A stretch of DNA of 64,000 nt from Caproicibacter sp047833665 (GCA_047833665.1 CP181261.1:1612001-1676000); one strand, 5' to 3'. Counted from the stretch's first letter, positions 25,460-34,520 are shown. Program-made: numbers and translations. The notes: generated by a model from the sequence alone, not told the origin.

Positions 25460-25494
25460 CAATGACCACATACTTTGTCTGTATGTGGTCATTG
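25460..25494. terminator. Bidirectional terminator
   Basis: A perfect 14-bp stem (25460-25473 with 25481-25494; CAATGACCACATAC arm) with a 7-nt loop lies between two convergent genes, followed by TTTGTATTATTT on the plus strand and TGATTTCATTT on the minus strand. Confidence 0.8.
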
Positions 25495-25523
25495 TTTGTA
25501 TTATTTGCTTCGCTATTCTATCA

Positions 25524-26549
25524 TTATTTTCGGTGGTGTTCTTGCCTTACCGGAGGAGATGTACTCACTTTTTGTGTTACGTGGGATAATGGATTTGCCT
25601 TTGCAGCAGTTGCCATCTGTTCACTGGATAGGTGAGTATAGATTTCAGTAGTGCCAAGATTTTCATGCCCTAATATGTCTTTCAAAACTCTAATATCAAC
25701 ATGACCATATTGGTACATTAAAGTTGCAGCAGTATGGCGCAGCTTATGTACTGAATAACCGGGGCCGCCAAGACCAATTTGAGCAAGGTATTTTTTTACT
25801 AAATACTGAACAGTTTTAGGACTAATCCGCTTTTTCTGTCTGCTGATGAACAGAGCGTTTCGATCATGCAAACCATCCTTTGGCCGAACTTCTAAATATC
25901 GTTTTAAAGCATCAATACAAGCATCATTTAAATAAACAATTCTTTCCTTATTACCTTTACCGGTTATTTTAACGGTAGAGCTTGCAAAATGAATATCGTT
26001 CAAATTCAACCCAACCAATTCGGACAGACGCATTCCGCAGTTCAGAAAGAGCATCAAAATACAATAATCTCTTTCTTTTGTTTTTCCATCAACTTTTTTC
26101 AATAACTCCAAACTTTGCTCCAGCGTTAGATATCTTGGAAGAGATTTCTTAATTTTTGGAGTTTCCAATTCCTTTACTGGATTTACTTCCAATTTACCTG
26201 CTTTATTAGTTAAATATTTAAAAAAACTGCGAAGACTTGATACTTTACGCGAACGCGTTGCAGAGTTGTTTTTTCGCTCAGTGTTGAGGTAGTTCATATA
26301 TTCAAATACCTGTGTCAAATCAATAGTCTTAATAAGATCAATATCAATGTCTGAAATACTTATCTTTTCAAATTCCGTATCGGGCGGAACAAGACCACGC
26401 CGCCATTTAATATATCGAAAGAAAGTCCTTAAGTCCAAATAATATTCTTCAACTGTTTTTGGTGATTTTCCGCGAATTGTACCCATGTAACCTAAAAATT
26501 CACTAATGATTGGTGGAGACTCCATAAGCAATTCAGGTTTCATATGCAA
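25524..26549 (-). CDS. Tyrosine recombinase, XerC-like
   Basis: 341 residues. The core-binding domain has TVEEYYLDLRTFFRYIKW; the catalytic domain shows Arg in NCGMRLSELVGL, a Lys in ITGKGNKERIVYL, HKLRHTAATLMYQYG and LGHENLGTTEIYTHLS. All six active-site positions are present. A long insertion around residues 50-75 sets it apart from the 297-residue XerD-like protein encoded 900 bp away. It has its own near-perfect promoter overlapping a 30-bp palindrome, unlike the usual constitutive Xer genes. Confidence 0.85.
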   Translation of the reverse strand: MHMKPELLMESPPIISEFLGYMGTIRGKSPKTVEEYYLDLRTFFRYIKWRRGLVPPDTEFEKISISDIDIDLIKTIDLTQVFEYMNYLNTERKNNSATRSRKVSSLRSFFKYLTNKAGKLEVNPVKELETPKIKKSLPRYLTLEQSLELLKKVDGKTKERDYCILMLFLNCGMRLSELVGLNLNDIHFASSTVKITGKGNKERIVYLNDACIDALKRYLEVRPKDGLHDRNALFISRQKKRISPKTVQYLVKKYLAQIGLGGPGYSVHKLRHTAATLMYQYGHVDIRVLKDILGHENLGTTEIYTHLSSEQMATAAKANPLSHVTQKVSTSPPVRQEHHRK

Positions 26550-26625
26550 ATCCTTTCTAAATATCTAAATAAAAAAGTTGATTATTTAATAAAAGAATTT
26601 TCACAAAACTCTTTCGACAACCTAA

Positions 26626-26655
26626 ATTATACAAAATACTTATTTTGTATAATTA
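26626..26655. promoter_or_regulatory. Perfect 30-bp palindrome, candidate operator
   Basis: AATTATACAAAATA (26626-26639) and TATTTTGTATAATT (26642-26655) are exact inverted repeats around a 2-nt centre. The palindrome overlaps the -10 box and start region of the recombinase promoter, as a repressor operator would. AT-richness also permits a cruciform, and it could act as a weak terminator for the upstream gene. Confidence 0.6.
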
Positions 26656-26681
26656 TATAAGCTTTTTTAAAGATTGTCAAT
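26653..26681 (-). promoter_or_regulatory. Consensus promoter for the XerC-like recombinase
   Basis: On the minus strand, TTGACA (26681-26676), a 17-nt spacer and TATAAT (26658-26653): a perfect sigma-A consensus at ideal spacing. The start codon is about 100 nt downstream. Confidence 0.8.
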
Positions 26682-26684
26682 ATT

Positions 26685-27437
26685 TTATTGCTTTTTCTCC
26701 ATTAACGGAATCATTCCTCCGATATCTAAAAGCGTTCCTTCCGAAAGCACGGTTATTTTGATTTGTCTGCGTTCAAGAAAAGCTTTTATTTTTAGAAAAT
26801 CCGGATGATAAATTGGATTGCCAGCAAATGCTAAATGCTTACGTCCAATCATTCCGCAGCAACCGCCAATAAAACCATATGAATAACCCGGAAGTTTAAT
26901 ATATCCCGGCCTAATTTTTAACACATCAATCCCTGCTTTTTCTGCTGCCTGCCCAATACCATTATCCGACGTTATAATAGAATTTTCGTCTATAACTGCT
27001 ACGGAACATTTCGCATAACCCTGTTTTACCTTTATAGGTGTAATATCAGCTTTAAAACAATAGTCAGAAATTTGTGGATCAAGAGATTTAAAATTAGCTA
27101 TTAGGCAATTGCCAACCCTTGCTGCATTTAAAACGGTATCTTTGGGATACGGGCTTGTAATTAGTGTAGTCGATTCCGTAACATTAAAACCATATTTTTT
27201 TAATTCTGATTGTAAGATGTTTTCTCTTTTCGCCACAACAATATGAGAGTCTCCCAAATGATGGCATAAAATGTCCGCATGACTTTGAATGGGTATTTCC
27301 AGCATCGGCATTGGTTTTACTGGAATTACTTCAATTCCTATTTTTTTTAGCGCTATAAGAATCTCTGGATATGTAGCGGAAACGGCCATTAGACCGACAT
27401 CCGCCTGAGGAAGATTGGGTGTTTTAATAAATCGCAT
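26685..27437 (-). CDS. Conserved protein, DUF6873-like (GME-fold) family
   Basis: 250 residues, no signal peptide or membrane segment. Repeated small motifs HADILCHHLGDSHIVVAK, NAARVGNCLIANF, IITSDNGIGQAAEKAG, GFIGGCCGMIGRKHLAFAGN suggest a pseudo-repeat alpha/beta fold like guanidine-modifying (amidinotransferase-like) enzymes. I recall this as the DUF6873 GME-fold family of Clostridia, but the catalytic role is not known. It follows the permease gene by 7 nt and probably shares its transcript. Confidence 0.55.
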   Translation of the reverse strand: MRFIKTPNLPQADVGLMAVSATYPEILIALKKIGIEVIPVKPMPMLEIPIQSHADILCHHLGDSHIVVAKRENILQSELKKYGFNVTESTTLITSPYPKDTVLNAARVGNCLIANFKSLDPQISDYCFKADITPIKVKQGYAKCSVAVIDENSIITSDNGIGQAAEKAGIDVLKIRPGYIKLPGYSYGFIGGCCGMIGRKHLAFAGNPIYHPDFLKIKAFLERRQIKITVLSEGTLLDIGGMIPLMEKKQ

Positions 27438-27444
27438 GTTTATT

Positions 27445-28629
27445 TTATTCCTCTCTTAATGCATCCACTGGTTTGAGTTTAGCTGCCTTATATGCCGGAT
27501 AAACCCCGAAAATCGTTCCAAAAAGAATGGAAAAAGCTGTAACCATCAAAATAATATCTGTTCTAATGGCAAGTTCCACATGAAAATATGCAGACCAAAG
27601 ATAAGAAATCAAATACCCTGCACCAATACCTAATACACATCCAAAAAACGAGATTAAAGATGCTTCAAACAAGAATTCCAGCATAATTGCACCGCGGGTT
27701 GCACCTAATGCTTTTTTGATACCTATTTCACGCGTTCTTTCATTAACAGAGACAAGCATAACAGTCATAATACTCAAACTTGCTACCAACAGAGAAATAG
27801 CACCTACAGCAGAAAGAATCCATGTAATAATATTAAGAATTTGGAGTAAACCATCTTTTTGTTTTGCAAGATTGTTTGAAGTAAAAGCATCATCTGCCAT
27901 GTTGTTGATATTCAAATGATTTACAATCATTTTTCCAACATTTTCAGCATTACTTTCTGGCCGAATTTTCACAGCAATTTCATCAAAATTATTTCGTCCT
28001 GCGGATGCCTGCATAGTAGTATATGGAACATAAATAAAGGTTGGAATATAGTCTCCAATCATATTTTGCAAAAGACCTGTTCCTGTTTTTATAATTCCAA
28101 CAACTGTAAATTGTTGCTCCACTTCCCCACACTGGAAATTTATTGTCTTGCCAACCATATTATCGCGTTTATATACACTTTGAGAAAACTGTTCATCTAC
28201 TAAACAGACATTTGCACATGTATTAATATCTCTTTGGGTAAATAATCTGCCATATAAAACCTGCAAAGATATAACATCACTGGCACCGGAATCAATACCC
28301 CACAGCAATGCAGTTGTAGTTTTGTCTCGCATGGCTATACTTGTATTTTCCACTAATATAGGAGAAGCCTGTTCTACCTGACTAAATTTGCGGATGAGGC
28401 TCAAATCTTCGGACGTCATAGTGGCGTTTTTTCCTTCTTTGACAGTGATGGATAATCCACTTAATCCGAGACTGTCTAATTCTTCATTCAAAGAATTAGC
28501 TCCACATTGACTGATATTGGCAATGATGATAACAGAGGCTACTCCAATTGCAATCCCAAATACCGTTAAAAATGTTCTTGCACTTTTGCGTCCCAAATTT
28601 CGAAAGGCGGATTTTAAGTAATCAATCAT
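27445..28629 (-). CDS. ABC transporter permease, MacB/FtsX type
   Basis: 394 residues. One N-terminal helix after ALRNLGRKSARTFLTVFGI in the FtsX/MacB manner, a large extracytoplasmic MacB_PCD domain (about 40-240), and three C-terminal helices with VNERTREIGIKKALGATR, the coupling loop for an ABC ATPase. It exports peptides, drugs or lipids in known relatives. Its start overlaps the adaptor gene by 4 nt. No ATP-binding subunit is encoded anywhere next to it. Confidence 0.88.
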   Translation of the reverse strand: MIDYLKSAFRNLGRKSARTFLTVFGIAIGVASVIIIANISQCGANSLNEELDSLGLSGLSITVKEGKNATMTSEDLSLIRKFSQVEQASPILVENTSIAMRDKTTTALLWGIDSGASDVISLQVLYGRLFTQRDINTCANVCLVDEQFSQSVYKRDNMVGKTINFQCGEVEQQFTVVGIIKTGTGLLQNMIGDYIPTFIYVPYTTMQASAGRNNFDEIAVKIRPESNAENVGKMIVNHLNINNMADDAFTSNNLAKQKDGLLQILNIITWILSAVGAISLLVASLSIMTVMLVSVNERTREIGIKKALGATRGAIMLEFLFEASLISFFGCVLGIGAGYLISYLWSAYFHVELAIRTDIILMVTAFSILFGTIFGVYPAYKAAKLKPVDALREE

Positions 28630-29585
28630 TCTCCGTTCACCGCCTTGTGAAAAATGGGGATAACACGTATTCCAGCAGAGAGATTTTCCGGATTCGTCAC
28701 AATCCAGTCATCTGCAGTAACTCCGGAGACTACTTCAAATCCATTGTCGAATTCCCGCGCGGTTTTAATCGGAGTTTTAACAGTCATTCCTTCCACAACC
28801 CGCAGCACATATTCTGCGCCGTCTTGGTCGGCCTGAACTGCACTATAAGGGACCACTAAAACCGAAGAATGATTAGATGTAATAATCTTTGCTTTCGCCG
28901 TAAAACCCGGTTTAATATCTTCTTTGGGCTGATTGACAGTGACGAGAACCTCCACTACAGTTTCTTGACCGGATGCAGTCATAATCTGCTTCGCTTCAGA
29001 TGCTATTTCTGTGACTGTTCCGGAATAACAGGAATTTTTAAACCCAACCCCAGTGATTTCGACATTCTGCCCTACCTTTATATCCGAGATTTGTGATTCA
29101 TTAACATTTAAGCGAACTTGCAGTCCAGTATCTCCACGAATGATTATAGCCGGTGATGTGGAACCCACACAATAACCTTCAGCCACAGCAGGAATAAACG
29201 CGATCGTGCCACTGATAGGTGCTGTTAATGTTTGAACTGTTTCCAAATTACTGTCCGACTGATTATCCGCATAACAGGCATAAGACTCCTCTGAATTGGA
29301 ATCTTGTAAGGAGTTTACAGCAATATCCATTAAGGCCTGTCCTTTTTCAACTTTTTGGCCTACATTTACATAAATCTTTTTTGCAATAGCATTAGCCGGG
29401 ACAAACACATTTTGTCCAGAGATAGTTTCTACCTTTCCTGTACAAACCACTGACTCAACTTCAGAAACGGGTTCCAGCTTGATTACATCAACTTTTAAAA
29501 TGGATTTTTTTATGGTACTGCCCACTGCAAAAATTGCAGCTATTGCAATTAAAGTAGAAATAAAGAGAATGATATATCGCTTCAT
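28626..29585 (-). CDS. HlyD/MacA-type efflux adaptor
   Basis: 319 residues with one N-terminal membrane anchor (YIILFISTLIAIAAIFAVG), a split lipoyl/barrel-sandwich domain (NAIAKKIYVNVGQKVEKGQALM and TAPISGTIAFIP) and beta-barrel domains to the C-terminus (GFTAKAKI). The coiled-coil hairpin between lipoyl halves is very short, usual for Gram-positive adaptors. It works with the permease encoded 3'. Its ribosome site GGGGG lies in the 3' arm of a 10-bp hairpin. Confidence 0.85.
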   Translation of the reverse strand: MKRYIILFISTLIAIAAIFAVGSTIKKSILKVDVIKLEPVSEVESVVCTGKVETISGQNVFVPANAIAKKIYVNVGQKVEKGQALMDIAVNSLQDSNSEESYACYADNQSDSNLETVQTLTAPISGTIAFIPAVAEGYCVGSTSPAIIIRGDTGLQVRLNVNESQISDIKVGQNVEITGVGFKNSCYSGTVTEIASEAKQIMTASGQETVVEVLVTVNQPKEDIKPGFTAKAKIITSNHSSVLVVPYSAVQADQDGAEYVLRVVEGMTVKTPIKTAREFDNGFEVVSGVTADDWIVTNPENLSAGIRVIPIFHKAVNGE

Positions 29586-29592
29586 TTTAATT

Positions 29593-29621
29593 CCCCCATC
29601 ACTGTTATTTTGTGATGGGGG
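29593..29621 (-). promoter_or_regulatory. Hairpin sequestering the adaptor ribosome site
   Basis: On the minus strand CCCCCATCAC and GTGATGGGGG (29621-29612 and 29602-29593) form a perfect 10-bp stem with a 9-nt loop. The GGGGG 7 nt before the start codon at 29585 is the only ribosome site and is fully paired, so translation of the efflux adaptor could be conditional. Confidence 0.6.
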
Positions 29622-29704
29622 TAGAAAAATATAACATTCACATGTTAAAGTTGCGGCGAATAAATGATTTAAAAAACAACAGACTATAATCGAGGTGAAT
29701 CTTT

Positions 29705-29887
29705 ATGAGTATCATTCAATGTGATGTAGACTGTATTTATCAGAAGGACGGTTACTGTACACTGGAAACTCCCTCAGCAATAACCAATTACACTGGAGAT
29801 GGATGTGTACACTGCATAAAAGTAACTCCTCGGTCTAAAGATGATGTTATTAAGTCGCGGCCTCAAACGCCTCCCTCACATTTTTGA
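29705..29887 (+). CDS. Small cysteine-rich protein (DUF1540-like)
   Basis: 60 residues with five cysteines arranged C-x3-C-x7-C, then CVHC (QCDVDCIYQKDGYC; GDGCVHC). Short clostridial proteins of this pattern are common and often mislabelled as hydroxymyristoyl-ACP dehydratase; a metal-binding role is only inferred. GAGGTG precedes the ATG. Its 3' end overlaps the convergent radA 3' end by 38 nt. Confidence 0.7.
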   Translation: MSIIQCDVDCIYQKDGYCTLETPSAITNYTGDGCVHCIKVTPRSKDDVIKSRPQTPPSHF

Positions 29888-31220
29888 CACCAATTAATTT
29901 TATTCCGCTCCATTTCGTTCTAGTCCGTTTTAGGCTATGATAAGGCAAAATGCAGGTTTCAAACCCTAGACGTTTTGCCTCACTGATCCGTGCATCAATT
30001 TGCGTGACAGAACGAAGTTCCCCTGCAAGTCCAATTTCACCAAACACAATGGCAGAATCTTGGATTGGTTGATTTTTTAAACTGGAAATCAAGGATAATG
30101 CAACCGCAAGGTCACAGGCCGGTTCATCAAGACGCAATCCCCCTACAACATTTACATAAGCGTCGAGATTGGAAAAAAAGTATCCGGCCCGTTTTTCCAA
30201 CACAGCAAGCAACAGTGACATCCGGTTATAATCAAATCCGGTAGCCATACGGCGTGGTGTGCCATAGCCGGAAGTAGTTGCAAGACCTTGAACTTCTGCG
30301 AGAATTGGTCGGGAGCCTTCCATAACACATGTGACACAAGTGCCCGCCACATGACTGGGCCTGCCAGAGAGCATTGCTTGGGAAGGATTGTCCACGGGGT
30401 GCAGCCCATCTTCAGCCATTTCAAAAACACCGATTTCGTTTGTTGACCCATATCTATTTTTAATGGCCCTTAAAAGCCGATAAGACATTTGTCTGTCCCC
30501 TTCAAAATAAAGGACAGCATCCACAATATGCTCCAAAACCTTAGGTCCAGCAATCGCACCGTCTTTGTTTACATGACCCACAATTAGCACCGGAATTTCC
30601 AAAAATTTCGCGGCACGCATAATTGCATTTGTGCATTCTCTAACTTGTGTAACACTTCCGGGAGACGAATTCAAATCTGTAAAGTTCATGGTTTGGATGG
30701 AATCAATCATTACAAGGTCCGGCTTTTGTTCCCGCACTTGCTCTATGACAACTTGGATATCAGTTTCCGTCAATATAAAAAGGTTTTCGCTGTTAACGCC
30801 CAAACGTTCCGCGCGCAGTTTAATCTGATGTCCGGATTCCTCGCCGGAAACATATAGAATTTTAAGGGTTTGCCCGAGATATTGGCAAATTTGAAGTAAA
30901 ATCGTTGATTTTCCGATCCCCGGTTCTCCGCTCACTAATACTAAAGAACCTTTTACAATTCCTCCGCCGAGAACGCGGTCTAATTCGCCCATGCCGGTAT
31001 GGTACCGTTCTTCCTCAGATGCGGAAAGTTCCGAAAGAGATACGGCTCTTGCTGACACCGCTGTTCTTGCTCTCCCGCGTCCAGATGATTGTTTTGGTTC
31101 AGATTCAACTATTTCTTCGTTCATTGTATTCCAGCGGCCACAATTCGGGCATTTTCCGTACCATTTTACAGATTCTAAACCACATTCGGAACATATATAA
31201 ACGCTTTTTTTCTTCCCCAC
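29850..31220 (-). CDS. radA: DNA repair protein RadA
   Basis: 456 residues. A C4 zinc finger (CSECGLESVKWYGKCPNC), RecA-like core with Walker A GEPGIGKST, Walker B LVMIDSI, the RadA-specific KNRYGSTNEIG, and a C-terminal Lon-protease-like domain (about 350-456). It drives branch migration in recombinational repair. It starts with GTG. It lies downstream of cwlD on the same strand, 69 nt away. Confidence 0.97.
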   Translation of the reverse strand: MGKKKSVYICSECGLESVKWYGKCPNCGRWNTMNEEIVESEPKQSSGRGRARTAVSARAVSLSELSASEEERYHTGMGELDRVLGGGIVKGSLVLVSGEPGIGKSTILLQICQYLGQTLKILYVSGEESGHQIKLRAERLGVNSENLFILTETDIQVVIEQVREQKPDLVMIDSIQTMNFTDLNSSPGSVTQVRECTNAIMRAAKFLEIPVLIVGHVNKDGAIAGPKVLEHIVDAVLYFEGDRQMSYRLLRAIKNRYGSTNEIGVFEMAEDGLHPVDNPSQAMLSGRPSHVAGTCVTCVMEGSRPILAEVQGLATTSGYGTPRRMATGFDYNRMSLLLAVLEKRAGYFFSNLDAYVNVVGGLRLDEPACDLAVALSLISSLKNQPIQDSAIVFGEIGLAGELRSVTQIDARISEAKRLGFETCILPYHSLKRTRTKWSGIKLIGVKNVREAFEAAT

Positions 31221-31289
31221 CGTGTTTTCTTCCTATCTTATTTAATATATTTATTATATTAGACTAAATTTTAAAATTCAAGAAAACAG

Positions 31290-32024
31290 CTAGATATTGG
31301 AACAGTAATTGAGCACACCGCTATAAATAGAAAACGCCATTTTATGCTGATAAATAGGGTCTTTGAGTTTTAATTCCTCTTCAGAATTAGATAAAAAGCC
31401 ACATTCCACCAATACTGCCGGGACCTTTGACTCTCGAAGAAGATAAATAGAATCTCCTGCTGGCTTTGTTTCTCTCTGATTATCTTTCTGAAGCAATTGG
31501 ATTACTTGCTCTCTGATATTTTCCGCAAGGATTTTACTGTTTGGATCATTAGTTGAGTAGAAAATCTGAGTGCCGTTATATTGAGATTGGGTAAAATAGT
31601 TTTGATGGATACTTATAAAAACACAATTTTTTTGTTCTTCCAAAATTTTTAGACGTTGATGCATATCACTAACTTTGCGTTCATGTACCGTTTTGAGCGA
31701 GTTATCGCCAATTGCCACATCTTCTGTCCGAGTCATAACTACATGATATCCCGAAGCTACCAAAAGCTGTTCCAAGTCTTTCGCAATGGCAAGATTAATT
31801 TCTTTTTCCGGTGTTCCGGTACTGCCAGATGCTCCTCCGTCTTCCCCGCCATGACCTGCGTCAATTACGATTGTACGGGGTGGACTGCCAGCCTCAAGAT
31901 TAGAAGCAATTTGATCAATCCGCTGATAGGAAATATAGGATAACAGTAAAAAAGCAAGGCAACATACAATTAGGACAATGACAGGGATAATATTCCCTAA
32001 GATACAATTTTTTGTATTGCCCAA
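31290..32024 (-). CDS. cwlD: N-acetylmuramoyl-L-alanine amidase CwlD
   Basis: 244 residues. One N-terminal membrane segment (IIPVIVLIVCCLAFLLLSYI) followed by an Amidase_3 domain with zinc ligands in DAGHGGEDGGA, Glu in PEKEINL, ISIHQN, and the catalytic Glu in LVECGFLSN. CwlD with GerS/PdaA makes muramic-delta-lactam in spore cortex, needed for germination. The start is a TTG five nt after GGGGTGATG. A sigma-G-like promoter lies just upstream. Confidence 0.88.
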   Translation of the reverse strand: MGNTKNCILGNIIPVIVLIVCCLAFLLLSYISYQRIDQIASNLEAGSPPRTIVIDAGHGGEDGGASGSTGTPEKEINLAIAKDLEQLLVASGYHVVMTRTEDVAIGDNSLKTVHERKVSDMHQRLKILEEQKNCVFISIHQNYFTQSQYNGTQIFYSTNDPNSKILAENIREQVIQLLQKDNQRETKPAGDSIYLLRESKVPAVLVECGFLSNSEEELKLKDPIYQHKMAFSIYSGVLNYCSNI

Positions 32025-32046
32025 AATGCATCACCCCACGCATCCA

Positions 32047-32075
32047 TTATATGCGAAGGGTGATTTATGATATGC
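32047..32075 (-). promoter_or_regulatory. Candidate sigma-G-like promoter for cwlD
   Basis: On the minus strand GCATA (32075-32071), 17-nt spacer, CATATAA (32053-32047) approximates the forespore pattern GHATR-N18-CATnnTA with one mismatch. It fits the known late sporulation role of cwlD. The insertion-element target repeat begins only 11 nt upstream. Confidence 0.45.
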
Positions 32076-32085
32076 TTTCAGTCTT

Positions 32086-32111
32086 GAACTATACTGCCCA
32101 ACAAATCATTT
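32086..32111 (+). repeat. Left 26-bp direct repeat flanking the IS481-like element
   Basis: Identical to 34638-34663 (starts GAACTATACTGCCC, ends ATCATTT). It sits immediately outside the left terminal inverted repeat and is a candidate, unusually long target duplication. Confidence 0.85.
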
Positions 32112-32145
32112 TGTAGGTTTGTCAAACATATTGGACAGTAGGGCC

Positions 32146-33595
32146 TGCGGACATTTTATTGGACTATATGGCTAATCCCATTTTGATTCTATATTCTGCT
32201 GGACTCAATCCTCCAAGAGATATTTTGATTCTCGTATCCCGATACCATACCATATAAGCTTCAATTTGCTGCATAAAATCTTCTACTGTGATACCTTGCC
32301 AAGAACGGCCGTAGAACATCTCATTCTTCATTCTTCCAAAAAAACCTTCACAGGCTGAATTGTCCGGTGAACACCCTTTTTGAGACATTGATCTGATCAA
32401 TCCTGCCTTACGGGTTCGATCTATCCAGCCCGGCCATCGATAGTGACAGCCTCGATCTGAATGAATAATCGGATGCGCATCTTGAGGAAGTGCACTAATT
32501 GCACGATCCAGCATACGGTTTACCAATTGTGCGTCTGGTTTACAGCTAATGTTCCATGCTACCGGCATACCATCATAGCAGTCAATAATAGGAGACAAAT
32601 ATACTTTTCCTGCTGGAATTGAGAACTCCGTCACATCAGTCAACCACTTCTGATTTGGCTTGTCAGCTCTGAAATTTCTTCGAATCACATTGGGTACTTC
32701 AGGGCTAATTTCTCCTTTGTAAGAGCAGTATTTTCTCGCTTTTCGGCCTTTCACAACCAAGCCATTTTCACGCATAATTTGACGTATCACCTTTTCGGAT
32801 AGGGTATAGCCCTCTCGGTTCAATACTATTTTAATTCTACGATATCCATATCTTTCCTTATTGTTGTGGAATATGGTCGCAATAGCTTGATAATCATCTT
32901 TATGCTTCTTTGCAAAACTGACCCGTTTGTTTTGATAGTAATAGCTGCTCTTTGCCAGTTTGAGTTTTTTTATCAATACAGGCAGTGGATACTTCTCTTT
33001 TAAGGCATCAACAATTACTGCCTTCTCCCTGTTGTTCAAGGGACTCTTGTTGACGCCGGGGTCTTTTTTTAGCACATCAATTGTTTTTTTCAGAATGTCA
33101 ATTTCTAACTGCATATCTTGGATTTTTGCTTTCAGTTCATCAAGTTCCTCTGAAGATGCAGCTTTTCCTTCCGTCAGTTTCCCTCTGGCTCGCTCATTGG
33201 ATGCATTCATTAATGCCGCAGCACCTTTCTGGATATATTTGCGCCGCCAGTTATATATACTTGCTGTGCTATATCCCACTTCATTTGATACTAATTGTAC
33301 ATCTTCTCCCAGCTCAAAGCAACGGTGTAAAATCTCAAGCTTTAATTCTATAGGTGGATGGCGAGGGTGCTCCGGTGTATTATATCCACAAAAGGTGCAT
33401 CGGTCTTCCGGCAACATTCGTTTTCGATTGATCCAATTGTATAGCGTTTGCCTGCGTGCCGGATATCCCAAAATCGTTATTGTTTTTGTTACCGATTTCG
33501 TTTCTTCATAAACCTCCAGGGCTTTTCGATATTGTTCCTCTGAATACATCCTCTATCTCCTTCCTGAGTGTATTCAGTCCAACTTTTTGTCCGCA
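32146..33595 (-). mobile_element. IS3-family element
   Basis: 1450 bp bounded by inverted repeats TGCGGACA...TTGGAC at 32146 and its counterpart ending TGTCCGCA at 33595. It carries one full-length transposase. No clear 3-4 bp target duplication is visible; the flanks are GGGCC and CCCCC. Confidence 0.8.
32164..33549 (-). CDS. IS3-family transposase
   Basis: 461 residues in a single frame. The N-terminal part has two helix-turn-helix regions (VSNEVGYSTASIYNWRRKYI) and a leucine-zipper-like coiled coil (about 130-170); the C-terminal part is an rve integrase core with WLTDVTEF, HSDRGCHY and a DDE Glu in CSPDNSACEGFFGRMKNE. In many IS3 elements these halves are joined by -1 frameshifting, here they are continuous. 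It appears intact. Confidence 0.92.
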   Translation of the reverse strand: MYSEEQYRKALEVYEETKSVTKTITILGYPARRQTLYNWINRKRMLPEDRCTFCGYNTPEHPRHPPIELKLEILHRCFELGEDVQLVSNEVGYSTASIYNWRRKYIQKGAAALMNASNERARGKLTEGKAASSEELDELKAKIQDMQLEIDILKKTIDVLKKDPGVNKSPLNNREKAVIVDALKEKYPLPVLIKKLKLAKSSYYYQNKRVSFAKKHKDDYQAIATIFHNNKERYGYRRIKIVLNREGYTLSEKVIRQIMRENGLVVKGRKARKYCSYKGEISPEVPNVIRRNFRADKPNQKWLTDVTEFSIPAGKVYLSPIIDCYDGMPVAWNISCKPDAQLVNRMLDRAISALPQDAHPIIHSDRGCHYRWPGWIDRTRKAGLIRSMSQKGCSPDNSACEGFFGRMKNEMFYGRSWQGITVEDFMQQIEAYMVWYRDTRIKISLGGLSPAEYRIKMGLAI

Positions 33596-34520
33596 CCCCC
33601 GTATGGGAATGTAAAAATTCAGAAGGAGACAACCAATGAAGAGGACGCATCGGCATATTATTAGAGCGTCTTAAGTAGATGGAAAGTTGGTTTTCAAAGT
33701 CCGCTAAAGAGTAAAAATGGTGTTTGTCATAAAAGCGTTTTTGGTCTTCGCGATGACTGCGTTCCACTTTCCCGTTGTGCCTAGGGGTATAAGGACGAAT
33801 TAACTTGTGCCGGATATGAAGTTTAGCGGCAGTGGCTTCGAACAACGTCAGCAGATGTTTCTTGGAAGGTGAGAAACGGTTGGTGAATTCAAAACCGTTG
33901 TCAGTTTGAACGCATTCTACACGAACGCCGCGCCGGGCAAACCATTCGACAGCTCGTTTTAGAAAGTCAGCAGAAGAGTAAGTACTCTGTTCAGGGTACG
34001 CTGCCAGAAAACGCAGCCTAGAAAATTCATCAATAGCTGTGTACTGGAAAAGCCGAAGCTCAGGGTTGGCAATACAGCGCTTTGGAACTACTTTTACATC
34101 GATCTGAATGCGCTCTCCGGGATGCGTCATTTGCTCGTATGGCTTTGGCTGATATTTCTTCTTTGGTTTTGATTCTGGGAACATTCCCATTCGGCGCATT
34201 ACACGGAACAGACTTTCCGGACATCGTGTGTATCCCCGCTTTTTCAACCGAGACCATAGTTCAATCATACCGAGGTCGGGATTTCTGCGCCGCATGTCGC
34301 GAATCAGCTTTAACTCGGCAGGTGTATGCTGGTTTGGATGACTGTGAGGCCTCCTAGACCGGCAAGCCAACGATTCTAATGTACCGTCATACCGGGCCAT
34401 CCAAAAATAGATAAAGGAACGGCTTTTGTTGTATTTTCGGCTTGCACGGCTAACACCGTACTTTTGAGCATAGATCATTAGGGATTGCCTAAACTTCATG
34501 TCTTGTGTTACACTATTCAT
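33489..34520 (-). pseudogene. IS481-like transposase, 3' end disrupted by IS3
   Basis: 343-residue frame. An N-terminal helix-turn-helix (VSRASRKYNKSRSFIYFWMARY) and an rve core with the catalytic blocks IQIDVKVVP, ECVQTDNGFEF and HNGKVERSHREDQ are present. The last 35 or so residues, after SPSEFLHSHTGV, are read from IS3 DNA. Only the extreme C-terminus of the real protein is missing, so residual activity cannot be excluded. Confidence 0.8.

Noticed and set aside
25460..25494. Recombination site for the adjacent Xer-like proteins
   Set aside because: A perfect 14-bp stem with a 7-nt loop between convergent genes is explained by a bidirectional terminator; dif-like sites do not have this layout.
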